Source of the DNA: Bacteroidales bacterium
Lineage (GTDB): Bacteria > Bacteroidota > Bacteroidia > Bacteroidales > UBA932
Direction of reading: 5' to 3'
Length of the DNA stretch: 61,449 bases
Assembly (NCBI GenBank): GCA_011620605.1
Contig: WOYW01000002.1
Coordinates: forward strand, 1 to 61,449
Shown here in pieces: positions 37,950 through 46,680 of this stretch. A model generated the notes under the pieces. It searched no databases, was not told the origin of the DNA, and saw only the letters and a program-made list of their open reading frames with translations. The position numbers and the translations under genes are program-made. Positions within the stretch are counted from its first letter, which is position 1, and every line of letters starts with the position of its first letter.

Positions 37950-39143
37950 ATGAAAAAGACACTCTGTTTTTACTTTCAGGTGCATCAACCTTACAGGTTA
38001 CGTCAATACCGGTTCTTTGACATAGGTAAAAACCACGATTATTTTGATGAGTTTGCCAACAAGACCATAATGTCACGGGTGGCTGACCGGTGCTACATAC
38101 CCGCCAACCGGCTGATGCTGGAACTGATAAAAAAATACGACGGGGCCTTCCGGATCGCCTTTTCCGTGAGCGGGATCGCCCTGGAACAAATGGAGCAGTT
38201 TGCTCCGCAGGCGCTGGACTCATTCCGCGAACTGGCAAAGACCGGATGCGTGGAATTTCTTGCCGAGACGTATTCGCATTCCCTTTCCTCGTTGATCTCG
38301 CCTAAAAAATTCAGGGATCAGATGACCATGCACGTCAAGGCAGTGGAAAAATATTTTGGACAAAAACCGACGGCTTTCAGGAATACCGAACTGATCTACT
38401 CGGACACCATTGGAGAAATGGTATCGGGAATGGGCTTTAGTACCATGTTGACAGAAGGTGCGCGACACATAATGGGCTGGAAAAGCCCGAATTACCTTTA
38501 TGTAAATGCCCTGAACCCCAAATTGAAATTGCTTCTGAGAAATTTCAGACTCAGTGACGACATCGCCTTTCGTTTTTCGGACAAAAGCTGGGGAGACTGG
38601 CCCCTCACGGCAGAAAAATACGCATCCTGGGTAGCCGGGGCACTGGAAAAAGACGATATTCTGAACATATTTATGGATTACGAAAGTTTTGGGGAACACC
38701 AAAAGGCTTCTTCCGGGATATTTGACTTCCTGAGGGCGTTACCCGGCATGGTCCTTAATCATTCAGGTATTGAAATGCTCACTCCCACACAGACTGCCGC
38801 AAAACACCAGCCTATAGCTCCCTTGAACGTTCCCTACGCCATTTCCTGGGCAGACGAAGAAAGAGATATCAGCGCCTGGCTGGGGAATGAATTGCAAAAA
38901 GAAGCGTTTGGAAATCTATACAAGATAGAAAACCAGGTCAGGGAAAGCAACGATACGGGGTTGCAGCGGGATTTCCGCAGGCTGCAGGCAAGTGACCACT
39001 TTTATTATATGTGTACCAAATTCTTTTCGGACGGGGATATACATAAGTATTTCAATCCCTACGATACCCCGTACGAAGCATTTATTAATTATATGAATGT
39101 GCTGAGCGATATTACACTACGCACCCCTAAAAATAAAGTATGA
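37950..39143 (+). CDS. GH57 alpha-amylase/4-alpha-glucanotransferase
   Basis: A 397-residue GH57 enzyme read from MKKTLCFYFQVHQPYRLRQY; a 22-codon upstream extension overlaps the GT4 gene and is not family-like. Motifs: FQVHQPYR (conserved region 1), the catalytic nucleophile in FRNTELIYSDTIG, and the proton donor region IFMDYESFGEH. It likely trims or transfers alpha-1,4-glucan chains in the cytoplasm, as it has no signal peptide. It overlaps the synthase-phosphorylase fusion gene as ATGA. Confidence 0.92.
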   Translation: MKKTLCFYFQVHQPYRLRQYRFFDIGKNHDYFDEFANKTIMSRVADRCYIPANRLMLELIKKYDGAFRIAFSVSGIALEQMEQFAPQALDSFRELAKTGCVEFLAETYSHSLSSLISPKKFRDQMTMHVKAVEKYFGQKPTAFRNTELIYSDTIGEMVSGMGFSTMLTEGARHIMGWKSPNYLYVNALNPKLKLLLRNFRLSDDIAFRFSDKSWGDWPLTAEKYASWVAGALEKDDILNIFMDYESFGEHQKASSGIFDFLRALPGMVLNHSGIEMLTPTQTAAKHQPIAPLNVPYAISWADEERDISAWLGNELQKEAFGNLYKIENQVRESNDTGLQRDFRRLQASDHFYYMCTKFFSDGDIHKYFNPYDTPYEAFINYMNVLSDITLRTPKNKV

Positions 39144-42100
39144 AGAGTGAACTGATTCTTAGTCCCGATTATTTGTTTGAAGTGAGTTGGGAAGTCTGCA
39201 ATAAGGTAGGAGGGATCCATACTGTAATTGCGACCAAGGCCTTAAATATGTCAAAAGAAATGGAAAACAGGCATATTCTCATAGGCCCTGATGTATGGAG
39301 AGAAACAAAGCAGAACCCCGAATTCCTTGAAGACCCCCGGTTGTTGCGTTCCTGGAGGGACCGAGCCGCGCAGGACGGGCTCAGGATACGGGTAGGACGT
39401 TGGAATGTCTCGGGAAATCCTATTGCCGTACTGGTGGATTTCTCATCCTATATATCAAAAAAGGACGAAATTTTTACCGAATTCTGGAAAAAATACAAGC
39501 TGGATTCCATCAGCGGACAATGGGATTATATTGAACCCGCCCTGTTCGGTTATGCAACAGGGATCGTCATAGAGAGCTTTGTGCGCTTTAACCTGGCACC
39601 TCACCACAAGAGTGTGGCACAGTTCCACGAATGGATGACGGGTATGGGCCTGTTGTACCTAAAATCCGTGAAAATTCCCGTGGCCACCACATTTACCACC
39701 CATGCCACGGTTGTGGGACGTTCCATTGCGGGAAACATGCTTCCCCTGTACGATAATATGGAAATGTACAATCCGGTGGAGAAAGCTCGTGAATACAACA
39801 TCATAGCCAAGCATTCCCTGGAAAAGACCGCTGCATTCCATGCCGATGCCTTTACCACAGTAAGCGATATCACTGCCCGCGAGTGCAGCCATTTTCTGGA
39901 AAAGAAAGTGGACATAGTGACTCCCAACGGTTTTGAAAACAGCATAACCCCCAAAGAGGATAAATTTGAAGAGACCCGCTTACAGGGCAGGCAAAAATTG
40001 CTGGAAATCGCCTCTCTCATGCTTCACAGGGAAGTGGCCCAAAACGCTTTTCTGGTCGGAATAAGCGGACGCTACGAATACAAAAACAAAGGGATAGACG
40101 TTTTTTTGGAGGCCATGGCAATGTTGGACAGGGAAAGAGGATCCGCCGATCGCGAAATCCTGGCATTTCTTATGGTTCCGGCTTATCATAAAGGACCCAG
40201 GAAGAACTATGACGATCCCTTTACCACCCATATTCTTAACGACCCGGAATACGATCCGATACTCAATGTATTGCGGAAGCAAAATTTGTGGAACTCGGAA
40301 ACAAACCATGTAAAAGTGTTTTTTATTCCCAGTTACCTGAACGGGGATGACGGACTAATAGGCAAAACATATTACGAATTGCTCATTGGTCTGGATCTTT
40401 CAATCTTCCCGTCTTATTACGAACCCTGGGGATATACACCGCTGGAAAGTCTTGCCTTCCACGTACCCACCGTTACCACTTCCCTAACCGGATTCGGACT
40501 GTGGGTTGACAAAATGTACAAGAAGGACCATCCGGCCATCGAGATCATTCACCGCGACGACAACAACCACGAATTCGTTGTCAAAGACGTGGCTGCCGTT
40601 GTAAGGAAAATGAGCCTTTTGACACAGCAGGAAGCGGAAAAGGTGAAAGAAAATGCCCGCGATGTTTCTACTATCGCCCTATGGAATAACCAGTTGAAGT
40701 ATTACAGGAAAGCCTATGCCATAGCGCTGGAAAAAATTGTGGAAAACATGGGCGCTTTTCCTGTTAAAAGGGATGAATGTCCCACCCTCCACAGGGATCT
40801 GCTCATCTCCACACCCACTTGGTCTCCTGTTACCATACAGAAACAGTTGCCCCAACGATTGTTTTTTCTGGAAGTATTGTCCAGAAATTTATGGTGGTCA
40901 TGGAACCAGGATGCCAGAAAGATCTTTTCGGGCATAGATCCGGATCTATGGTGCCGGGTGGAAAAGAATCCCATTGTGTTGCTGGATAAAATACCCTATA
41001 AAAAATACAAAGCCCTGGAAAAGAACAAGGCGTTTCTGGAACAACTGGACAGCGTGGAAGCCCGTTTCCGGGAATACATGAACGCCCGTCAGGAAATGAG
41101 GGGGCCCCGTATTGCCTATTTCAGTATGGAATACGGTTTGGACTGGACCCTGAAGATCTATTCCGGAGGATTGGGGATCCTGGCAGGAGACTACCTGAAA
41201 GAATCCTCAGACAAGGGAGTTCCCATTACGGGTGTGGGCCTGTTATACCGTTACGGTTATTTCCGTCAGTTCTTATCGGCACAGGGAGATCAGGTTAGCG
41301 ACAGGGAGGTGATAGATTTCCAGAAAATACCTGTTATACCGGTGCGGGACAGTCAGGACAACTGGACCACCATAAGCATAGCATTTCCTGGAAGAAACGT
41401 GTATGCCAGGATTTGGCGGGTTGATATAGGTAAAACAGCATTATTCCTGCTGGATACCGATTTTGAAGACAACCTGCCAGAAGACCGTTCCATTACCCAC
41501 CAGCTCTACGGTGGAGACTGGGAAAACAGGCTCAAGCAGGAACTGCTCCTGGGAGTAGGAGGTATCAGGGCACTGCGTACCCTGGGCATAGATGCCGATA
41601 TTTATCACTGCAATGAAGGTCATGCCGCATTTACCGGACTGGAACGTATAAAGGAATACGTGACAGAAGTAAACCTTTCTTTTGAAGAAGCCAAAGAAGT
41701 AGTGAGGGCATCCTCCCTATTTACCACTCATACACCTGTTCCTGCAGGACACGATGCCTTTACCGAAGACATGCTACGTCCCTATTTCTCACATTACCCG
41801 GATCGGCTTAAAACTTCCTGGAAAACGCTTATGGCGCTGGGTAAATCCGTTGCTTGTGATGTGCATGAAAAATTTTCCATGAGTTTCCTGGCAGCCAATC
41901 TTTCCCAAGAGATCAACGGTGTGAGCAAGCTGCACCGGCAGGTAAGCCGTGAGATACTCAATCCCCTCTGGCCGGGATACCTGCCTCAGGAATCTCATGT
42001 GAATTATGTTACCAACGGGGTACATTACCATACCTGGACGGCCTCTGAATGGAAAAAGGTGCATTCCCGCGTTTTCGGTCCTGATTTTGTTACCCATCAT

Positions 42101-43351
42101 TACGACAAAGATTGTTTCAAAGAGTTTTTGAACGTTGGTGACGAGGAAATTTGGGACGTTCGCAATAAATTAAGGGCCAAGCTTATGGGAAGAATCATAG
42201 CCACATTGTCCAGTACGGAAAAAGCTCCTGAATTTTATTCTCCCCAGGATGTCGTATCTATCCGGGCGGCTTTGAGTAAGGACATTCTTACCATAGGTTT
42301 TGCCCGGCGCTTTGCCACCTATAAAAGAGCGCACCTATTGTTCACAAACCTGGACCGTCTGGATACCCTGGTAAACAATCCAAAACGCCCCGTACAGTTC
42401 CTCTTTGCAGGGAAAGCCCATCCTAACGACAAAGAAGGTCAGGATCTGATAAAACGAATTGTTGAGGTGTCTCGTATGCCCCGTTTTATAGGTAAGGTGC
42501 TTTTCCTGCCCAATTACAATATGGAAATGGCCAAACGCCTGGTTCAGGGGGTCGATGTCTGGATGAATACACCCACACGTCCCCTGGAAGCATCCGGTAC
42601 CAGCGGGGAAAAAGCTTCATTGAACGGAGTAATGCATTTCAGCGTCCTGGACGGTTGGTGGGTAGAGGGATACCGGCCGGGAGCCGGCTGGGCATTGTCC
42701 GAAGAACGAACTTATGAAAACCAGGAGTACCAGAACGAAATGGATGCCGCAGTAATCTACAACATGCTTGAGAACGAGATCGTTCCATTGTTCTATAAAC
42801 GGAACAAAGAAGGGATTCCCGTGGAATGGATCCGGCATATTAAAAACACAGTGGCATACGTGGCAGGTAATTATACGACCAACCGCATGATGGAAGATTA
42901 CGAGGTGAAATTCTACAAACCACTCCAAAAAAGATTTTCCCAAATGGTCAAAGACAATTATGCCCAGGCTAGGGAAACGGCTTTTTGGAAACGCAAACTG
43001 GAAAGGGAGTGGGGTTCACTGGAAGTGTTATCTTACACACATCCCAACGACAGCAAAGACATCCTTACTTTGGGAAGTGAAAGCGAATCCCGAGTTAAAA
43101 TTTACCTGGGGGCGCTTTCGGCAGATGACATTGGTGTAGAGATGGTCATCACTACCCGCGGTAAAGACGGAGAGGTCATCATAAACGATATCATTCCGTA
43201 CACACTGGAAGATGTCAATAACGGAGAAGCCGTATACGTATGCAAGCTGGTACCCCAATCAGCAGGCTCCTATTACATAGCTTCACGGATCTATGCCCAT
43301 AACCCCGAAATGCCACATCGGCAGGATTTTGCTTTAGTAAAATGGTTGTAG
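39140..43351 (+). CDS. glycogen synthase-alpha-glucan phosphorylase fusion
   Basis: A 1403-residue protein. Residues 1 to about 535 are a GT3-like (eukaryote-type) glycogen synthase: FEVSWEVCNKVGGIHTVIAT, FTTHATVVGRSIAGN, ISGRYEYKNKGIDVFLEA and SYYEPWGYTPLESLAFHVPT. Residues about 560-1400 are a GT35 alpha-glucan phosphorylase of the short MalP-like class: RNLWWSWNQDARKIF, AYFSMEYGLDWTLKIYSGGL, HCNEGHAAFTGLERI and the pyridoxal phosphate site EASGTSGEKASLNGVMHF. A final beta-rich part follows. One chain therefore carries both glycogen elongation and phosphorolysis. No frameshift or stop separates the halves. Usually these are separate proteins, though fusions may exist in relatives. It overlaps ribF by 10 bases. 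Confidence 0.93.
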   Translation: MKSELILSPDYLFEVSWEVCNKVGGIHTVIATKALNMSKEMENRHILIGPDVWRETKQNPEFLEDPRLLRSWRDRAAQDGLRIRVGRWNVSGNPIAVLVDFSSYISKKDEIFTEFWKKYKLDSISGQWDYIEPALFGYATGIVIESFVRFNLAPHHKSVAQFHEWMTGMGLLYLKSVKIPVATTFTTHATVVGRSIAGNMLPLYDNMEMYNPVEKAREYNIIAKHSLEKTAAFHADAFTTVSDITARECSHFLEKKVDIVTPNGFENSITPKEDKFEETRLQGRQKLLEIASLMLHREVAQNAFLVGISGRYEYKNKGIDVFLEAMAMLDRERGSADREILAFLMVPAYHKGPRKNYDDPFTTHILNDPEYDPILNVLRKQNLWNSETNHVKVFFIPSYLNGDDGLIGKTYYELLIGLDLSIFPSYYEPWGYTPLESLAFHVPTVTTSLTGFGLWVDKMYKKDHPAIEIIHRDDNNHEFVVKDVAAVVRKMSLLTQQEAEKVKENARDVSTIALWNNQLKYYRKAYAIALEKIVENMGAFPVKRDECPTLHRDLLISTPTWSPVTIQKQLPQRLFFLEVLSRNLWWSWNQDARKIFSGIDPDLWCRVEKNPIVLLDKIPYKKYKALEKNKAFLEQLDSVEARFREYMNARQEMRGPRIAYFSMEYGLDWTLKIYSGGLGILAGDYLKESSDKGVPITGVGLLYRYGYFRQFLSAQGDQVSDREVIDFQKIPVIPVRDSQDNWTTISIAFPGRNVYARIWRVDIGKTALFLLDTDFEDNLPEDRSITHQLYGGDWENRLKQELLLGVGGIRALRTLGIDADIYHCNEGHAAFTGLERIKEYVTEVNLSFEEAKEVVRASSLFTTHTPVPAGHDAFTEDMLRPYFSHYPDRLKTSWKTLMALGKSVACDVHEKFSMSFLAANLSQEINGVSKLHRQVSREILNPLWPGYLPQESHVNYVTNGVHYHTWTASEWKKVHSRVFGPDFVTHHYDKDCFKEFLNVGDEEIWDVRNKLRAKLMGRIIATLSSTEKAPEFYSPQDVVSIRAALSKDILTIGFARRFATYKRAHLLFTNLDRLDTLVNNPKRPVQFLFAGKAHPNDKEGQDLIKRIVEVSRMPRFIGKVLFLPNYNMEMAKRLVQGVDVWMNTPTRPLEASGTSGEKASLNGVMHFSVLDGWWVEGYRPGAGWALSEERTYENQEYQNEMDAAVIYNMLENEIVPLFYKRNKEGIPVEWIRHIKNTVAYVAGNYTTNRMMEDYEVKFYKPLQKRFSQMVKDNYAQARETAFWKRKLEREWGSLEVLSYTHPNDSKDILTLGSESESRVKIYLGALSADDIGVEMVITTRGKDGEVIINDIIPYTLEDVNNGEAVYVCKLVPQSAGSYYIASRIYAHNPEMPHRQDFALVKWL

Positions 43352-44220
43352 CGGCAACAGGCTTTTTTGACGGAGTCCACTTAGGACACAAAGCCGTTCT
43401 GTCCGCGTTGGTTGAAACAGCGCGGCAACTGGGAGGCAAGAGTCTGGTGGTTACGTTTTGGCCCCATCCCAGGGCCGTTTTGCAGCAGGATGCCCAGCGG
43501 TTCCGTTTGCTGACCACATTGGAAGAAAAAAAGAAAATGATCCTGAACATTGGGGTGGATGACTTTCAGATCATCCCCTTTACACGGGATTTTTCTGCAC
43601 TTCCTGCCAGCTCTTTTTTCAGGGATTACCTGTTGGACCATTACGGAGTGAAGATCCTGATTGCCGGATACAATCACAGACTGGGCTGTGACGGCGTATA
43701 CGATCCCTCAAAAATGGATCTTCAGGCGGGTCAAATGGGGCTTCAAATTATCAGGGTTCCCGAATTTGTTACCCCTGAAATGGAACATATCAGCTCCACA
43801 AAGATCCGGGCTGCAATTTCTGCCGGGAACATGGAATCTGCCAACAGGTGGCTGGGCTACCCGTATACCTTACACGGCGTTGTAGTGGAAGGTACCCGGA
43901 TTGGAAGAACCCTGGGTTTTCCCACAGCCAACATGCAACTTTACGAACCATTGAAACAGGTTCCCGCAAACGGCGTATATAAGGTAGAAGCCCGGGTAAA
44001 CGGTCAGTGGTACCACGGCATGATGAATATCGGATTCCGACCCACCGTAGCCAATAATTTGGAACATACCATTGAAACCCATATCTTTGGATTTGATGAT
44101 GACATTTACGGGCTGGATATTACAGTCCGGGTACTGAAACACCACAGGCAGGAAATCGCATTTCCTTCTCTGGATGCCTTAAAAGAACAATTAAACAAAG
44201 ACAAACAAGCACTACTATGA
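43342..44220 (+). CDS. ribF: bifunctional riboflavin kinase/FAD synthetase
   Basis: A 292-residue enzyme making FMN and FAD from riboflavin. The N-terminal nucleotidyltransferase has ATGFFDGVHLGHKAVLSAL and AGYNHRLGCDG, and SSTKIRAAISAGN. The C-terminal kinase has GRTLGFPTANMQLYE and MNIGFRPTV. The N-terminus begins directly at the first strand, without the 10-15 residues seen in E. coli-type RibF; similar short starts occur in Bacteroidales. The start overlaps the fusion gene by 10 bases, so ribF is expressed from the glycogen operon or an internal promoter. Confidence 0.94.
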   Translation: MVVAATGFFDGVHLGHKAVLSALVETARQLGGKSLVVTFWPHPRAVLQQDAQRFRLLTTLEEKKKMILNIGVDDFQIIPFTRDFSALPASSFFRDYLLDHYGVKILIAGYNHRLGCDGVYDPSKMDLQAGQMGLQIIRVPEFVTPEMEHISSTKIRAAISAGNMESANRWLGYPYTLHGVVVEGTRIGRTLGFPTANMQLYEPLKQVPANGVYKVEARVNGQWYHGMMNIGFRPTVANNLEHTIETHIFGFDDDIYGLDITVRVLKHHRQEIAFPSLDALKEQLNKDKQALL

Positions 44221-44570
44221 ATTCCGAAACCCTGGTAACCCTGTTATTGAGCGTACTGGCCATAACTTTCGGGATCATCAACGCCCGGCAAAAAAAACGG
44301 AATGCCACCGTTGCTCCGCCCGTACGCCCTGATATTCATTATACGGAGGAACCTAAACCCCGGCAGGAACAAACGTTCCAGGCCTCCAGGCCCACCATTG
44401 AGGGCAACACATTACCCGAGGAAGCCCAACCGGCCACCTCGCCGAACGAAATAGCGAAAACTCACTATGGTGAAAAAACCGTTACGAATAAAAAGAAATA
44501 CGGGTTCAATGCAAAAGAAGCCGTCCTTTATTCTGAGATCCTGAAGCCGAAATTCGACGAATTTGGTTGA
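44217..44570 (+). CDS. small membrane-anchored hypothetical protein
   Basis: A 117-residue protein with one N-terminal TM helix (residues 4-22, LVTLLLSVLAITFGIINA). A proline/glutamate-rich linker follows, then a conserved-looking C-terminus AVLYSEILKPKFDEFG, a pattern seen in many uncharacterised Bacteroidetes proteins ending AVIYSEIL-PK. Function unknown. It is coupled to ribF by an ATGA overlap, and the greA promoter -33 element lies over its last codons. Confidence 0.7.
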   Translation: MNSETLVTLLLSVLAITFGIINARQKKRNATVAPPVRPDIHYTEEPKPRQEQTFQASRPTIEGNTLPEEAQPATSPNEIAKTHYGEKTVTNKKKYGFNAKEAVLYSEILKPKFDEFG

Positions 44571-44593
44571 TTCATAAAGAAGTATTATATTTG
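44562..44593 (+). promoter_or_regulatory. consensus promoter of greA
   Basis: TTTG, exactly 20 bases, TATATTTG: a full match to the Bacteroidetes -33/-7 consensus. Transcription should begin at about 44598, just before the hairpin at 44601. Confidence 0.8.
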
Positions 44594-44600
44594 TCATTAA

Positions 44601-44628
44601 GAAGAGTCCTGCATATGCAGGATTCTTC
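44601..44628 (+). promoter_or_regulatory. 5'-UTR hairpin of greA
   Basis: GAAGAGTCCTGCATATGCAG continues as GATTCTTC to form a 28-base inverted repeat with one G-T pair, containing the perfect palindrome CTGCATATGCAG. It begins within a few bases of the predicted transcript start. It could stabilise the mRNA 5' end or be a protein-binding site. Confidence 0.65.
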
Positions 44629-44653
44629 TTCTGCTTTAATTAAAGAGAACGTT

Positions 44654-45127
44654 ATGATCAAGACTCATTATCTCACAGCCGAAGGTCTGGAGAAATTAAA
44701 AGAAGAATTGCACCGTCTGACTTCCGTTGAACGTGAAGCCGCCGCCCGTGCCATTGCCGAAGCACGGGACAAGGGAGACTTGTCTGAGAATGCAGAGTAT
44801 GATGCAGCCAAAGACGCACAGGGATTGCTGGAGCTGAAGATCTCCAAACTGCAAAATCTGATAGCCAACGCCAGGGTGGTAGATGAGTCCCGTCTCAATA
44901 CCCATACTGTGCAGATTATGAACAAGGTTAAGATCCGCAACATGAAAGACAAATCGATCATGGAAGTTACACTGGTAGGAGAAAGTGAAGCCAACCTGGA
45001 AGAGCGCAAACTGGCCATTTCATCACCCATTGGTAAAGGTCTACTAGGCAAAAAGAAAGGAGAAATTGCACAGGTACAGACTCCTTCCGGAATCATTGAA
45101 TTTGAAGTTCTTGAAATATCCCTCTGA
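44654..45127 (+). CDS. greA: transcription elongation factor GreA
   Basis: A 157-residue factor that rescues backtracked RNA polymerase by stimulating transcript cleavage. The N-terminal coiled coil has YLTAEGLEKLKEELHRLTSV and the acidic tip EARDKGDLSENAEYDAAKD. The C-terminal FKBP-like domain has ISSPIGKGLLGKKKGE. The start MIKTHYL is preferred; the frame is open for 29 codons upstream, through the hairpin and promoter. HIT gene 2 bases downstream. Confidence 0.96.
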   Translation: MIKTHYLTAEGLEKLKEELHRLTSVEREAAARAIAEARDKGDLSENAEYDAAKDAQGLLELKISKLQNLIANARVVDESRLNTHTVQIMNKVKIRNMKDKSIMEVTLVGESEANLEERKLAISSPIGKGLLGKKKGEIAQVQTPSGIIEFEVLEISL

Positions 45128-45128
45128 T

Positions 45129-45524
45129 ATGGCCAGTATATTTACACGAATCATTACCGGAGAAATTCCTTCCTACAAGGTGGCAGAGGACGCCCGGTTC
45201 TATGCATTCCTGGATATTAATCCCAAACAGCCGGGTCACACCCTGGTTATTCCCAAACAGGAAACGGATTACATATTCGACCTGGATCCGGAGCAGTTGG
45301 GAGACCTGTTCCGTTTTGCCCAGAGGGTGGCCCGGGCCATTGAGCAGGTTATTCCGTGCAAAAAGGTAGGAGTAGGTGTGCTGGGCCTGGAGGTGCCTCA
45401 TGCACATATACATCTGATCCCTATGCAATCGGAAAAAGACATGAATCTAAGCAACCCGGTATGCTCTGTTCCTGAAGAAGAAATGCGGCGTATCTGCCGT
45501 TCCATTGCTGCAAAATTCGAATAA
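45129..45524 (+). CDS. HIT-family nucleotide-binding protein
   Basis: A 131-residue Hint-type phosphoramidase/nucleotide hydrolase. It starts MASIFTRIITGEIPSYKV, has HTLVIPKQETDYIFDL, and the histidine triad HAHIHLIP near residue 94-101. The start follows the greA stop by one base. The frame extends 21 codons upstream into greA, but the chosen N-terminus matches the family exactly. Confidence 0.93.
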   Translation: MASIFTRIITGEIPSYKVAEDARFYAFLDINPKQPGHTLVIPKQETDYIFDLDPEQLGDLFRFAQRVARAIEQVIPCKKVGVGVLGLEVPHAHIHLIPMQSEKDMNLSNPVCSVPEEEMRRICRSIAAKFE

Positions 45525-45531
45525 TGCCACC

Positions 45532-46680
45532 ATGAAATATTTAAAAATTATTTCAGCCGCCACCGTTTTAGGAATGGTGCTGCTTACATCGTGCAACAAA
45601 GGCGATTCAACCCGCATAAAAGGAATTATCAAAGATCTTCCGCAAGAGACATCCCTGGTTCTGAAACGCCTTGACTTTACCTCGGAAACGGTTCTGGACA
45701 CCCTTGAAGTTCAGGAAGACGGCAGTTTCAGTTATCGTTTTAACACGGGCAACGACATGCCCGGGTACTATTACCTTTATGCCGGAAACAAAAGGATCGC
45801 AGGACTTGTACTCCAAAATGGCGTGGAAGTGGATCTGGAAGTCACCTCTAAGGGTAATATACAGAAACTGGAAGGATCCCCCGAATCACTCCTGCTGCAG
45901 GAGGTGAATAAAAAACTGGAGACCACTTCCGCAACATTCGATTCCCTGTACACGCTATACGAAAATGCACCTGAAAAGGAACTGGAAGCCTTGAGCATGG
46001 AACTGGGACGTGTTTTTGTGAAATACAAACAGGAAACCATCCGGTTTCTGTATGAACATCCTCGTGCTTTTGTAAACACTTCCGTTGTGTTTCAGGCCTT
46101 ACCGCGTCAGGTGTATGTTTTTTCCGATATGCGGGACGCTGCCTTATTGCAACGTGTTTACGATTCTTTATCCATGGATTACCCGCTGTCGCCCTATGTT
46201 AACGCCGTCAGGGAACGTTACGAAAGCATGCAGAAGGCAATGCAAATAGAAGAAGCCTTTTTGAATGCAGAGGTCACCGATTTTCCAAATATCTGTTTGC
46301 CCGGACTCGACGGGCAGGACGTATGTTTATCTTCTTTGAAAGGAAAGACAATAGTACTTTCGTTCTGGCATTCCGCCAATGTTGACATGAGACTGGACAA
46401 TCGCGAACTGCAGGAGATATATGAAAGGTATACCCCGCGGGGACTTGAGATCTACCAGGTAGGTCTGGATACAGATAAAACCGCATGGGCCACTGCTGTC
46501 AGGGACCAGTCATTGCCCTGGATAAGTGTATGCGACGGGCTGGGAATATATTCGACGGCCGTAATCACTTACAATGTAGTGGAAATCCCGACATTCTTTA
46601 TCATTGATAAAGAAGGCAATATCCGTCAACGTATGAACAATGTGCAGGAAGTGATACGGGAGGTCAAAAATCTGTTTTAG
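45532..46680 (+). CDS. thioredoxin-fold lipoprotein without redox cysteines
   Basis: A 382-residue lipoprotein (lipobox LLTSC, Cys at about residue 21). It has an N-terminal DUF4369-like beta domain (IKGIIKDLPQETSLVLKRLD) followed by an AhpC/TSA-Redoxin domain from about residue 245 (LPGLDGQDVCLSSLKGKTIV, LSFWHSANVDMRLDNRELQE, VVEIPTFFIIDKEGNI). The usual CxxC after FWxxW is replaced by HSANVD, so it cannot be a disulfide oxidoreductase of the normal type, although the cis-Pro (EIPTFF) remains. Its 3' end overlaps the convergent tsaB by 17 bases. Confidence 0.83.
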   Translation: MKYLKIISAATVLGMVLLTSCNKGDSTRIKGIIKDLPQETSLVLKRLDFTSETVLDTLEVQEDGSFSYRFNTGNDMPGYYYLYAGNKRIAGLVLQNGVEVDLEVTSKGNIQKLEGSPESLLLQEVNKKLETTSATFDSLYTLYENAPEKELEALSMELGRVFVKYKQETIRFLYEHPRAFVNTSVVFQALPRQVYVFSDMRDAALLQRVYDSLSMDYPLSPYVNAVRERYESMQKAMQIEEAFLNAEVTDFPNICLPGLDGQDVCLSSLKGKTIVLSFWHSANVDMRLDNRELQEIYERYTPRGLEIYQVGLDTDKTAWATAVRDQSLPWISVCDGLGIYSTAVITYNVVEIPTFFIIDKEGNIRQRMNNVQEVIREVKNLF

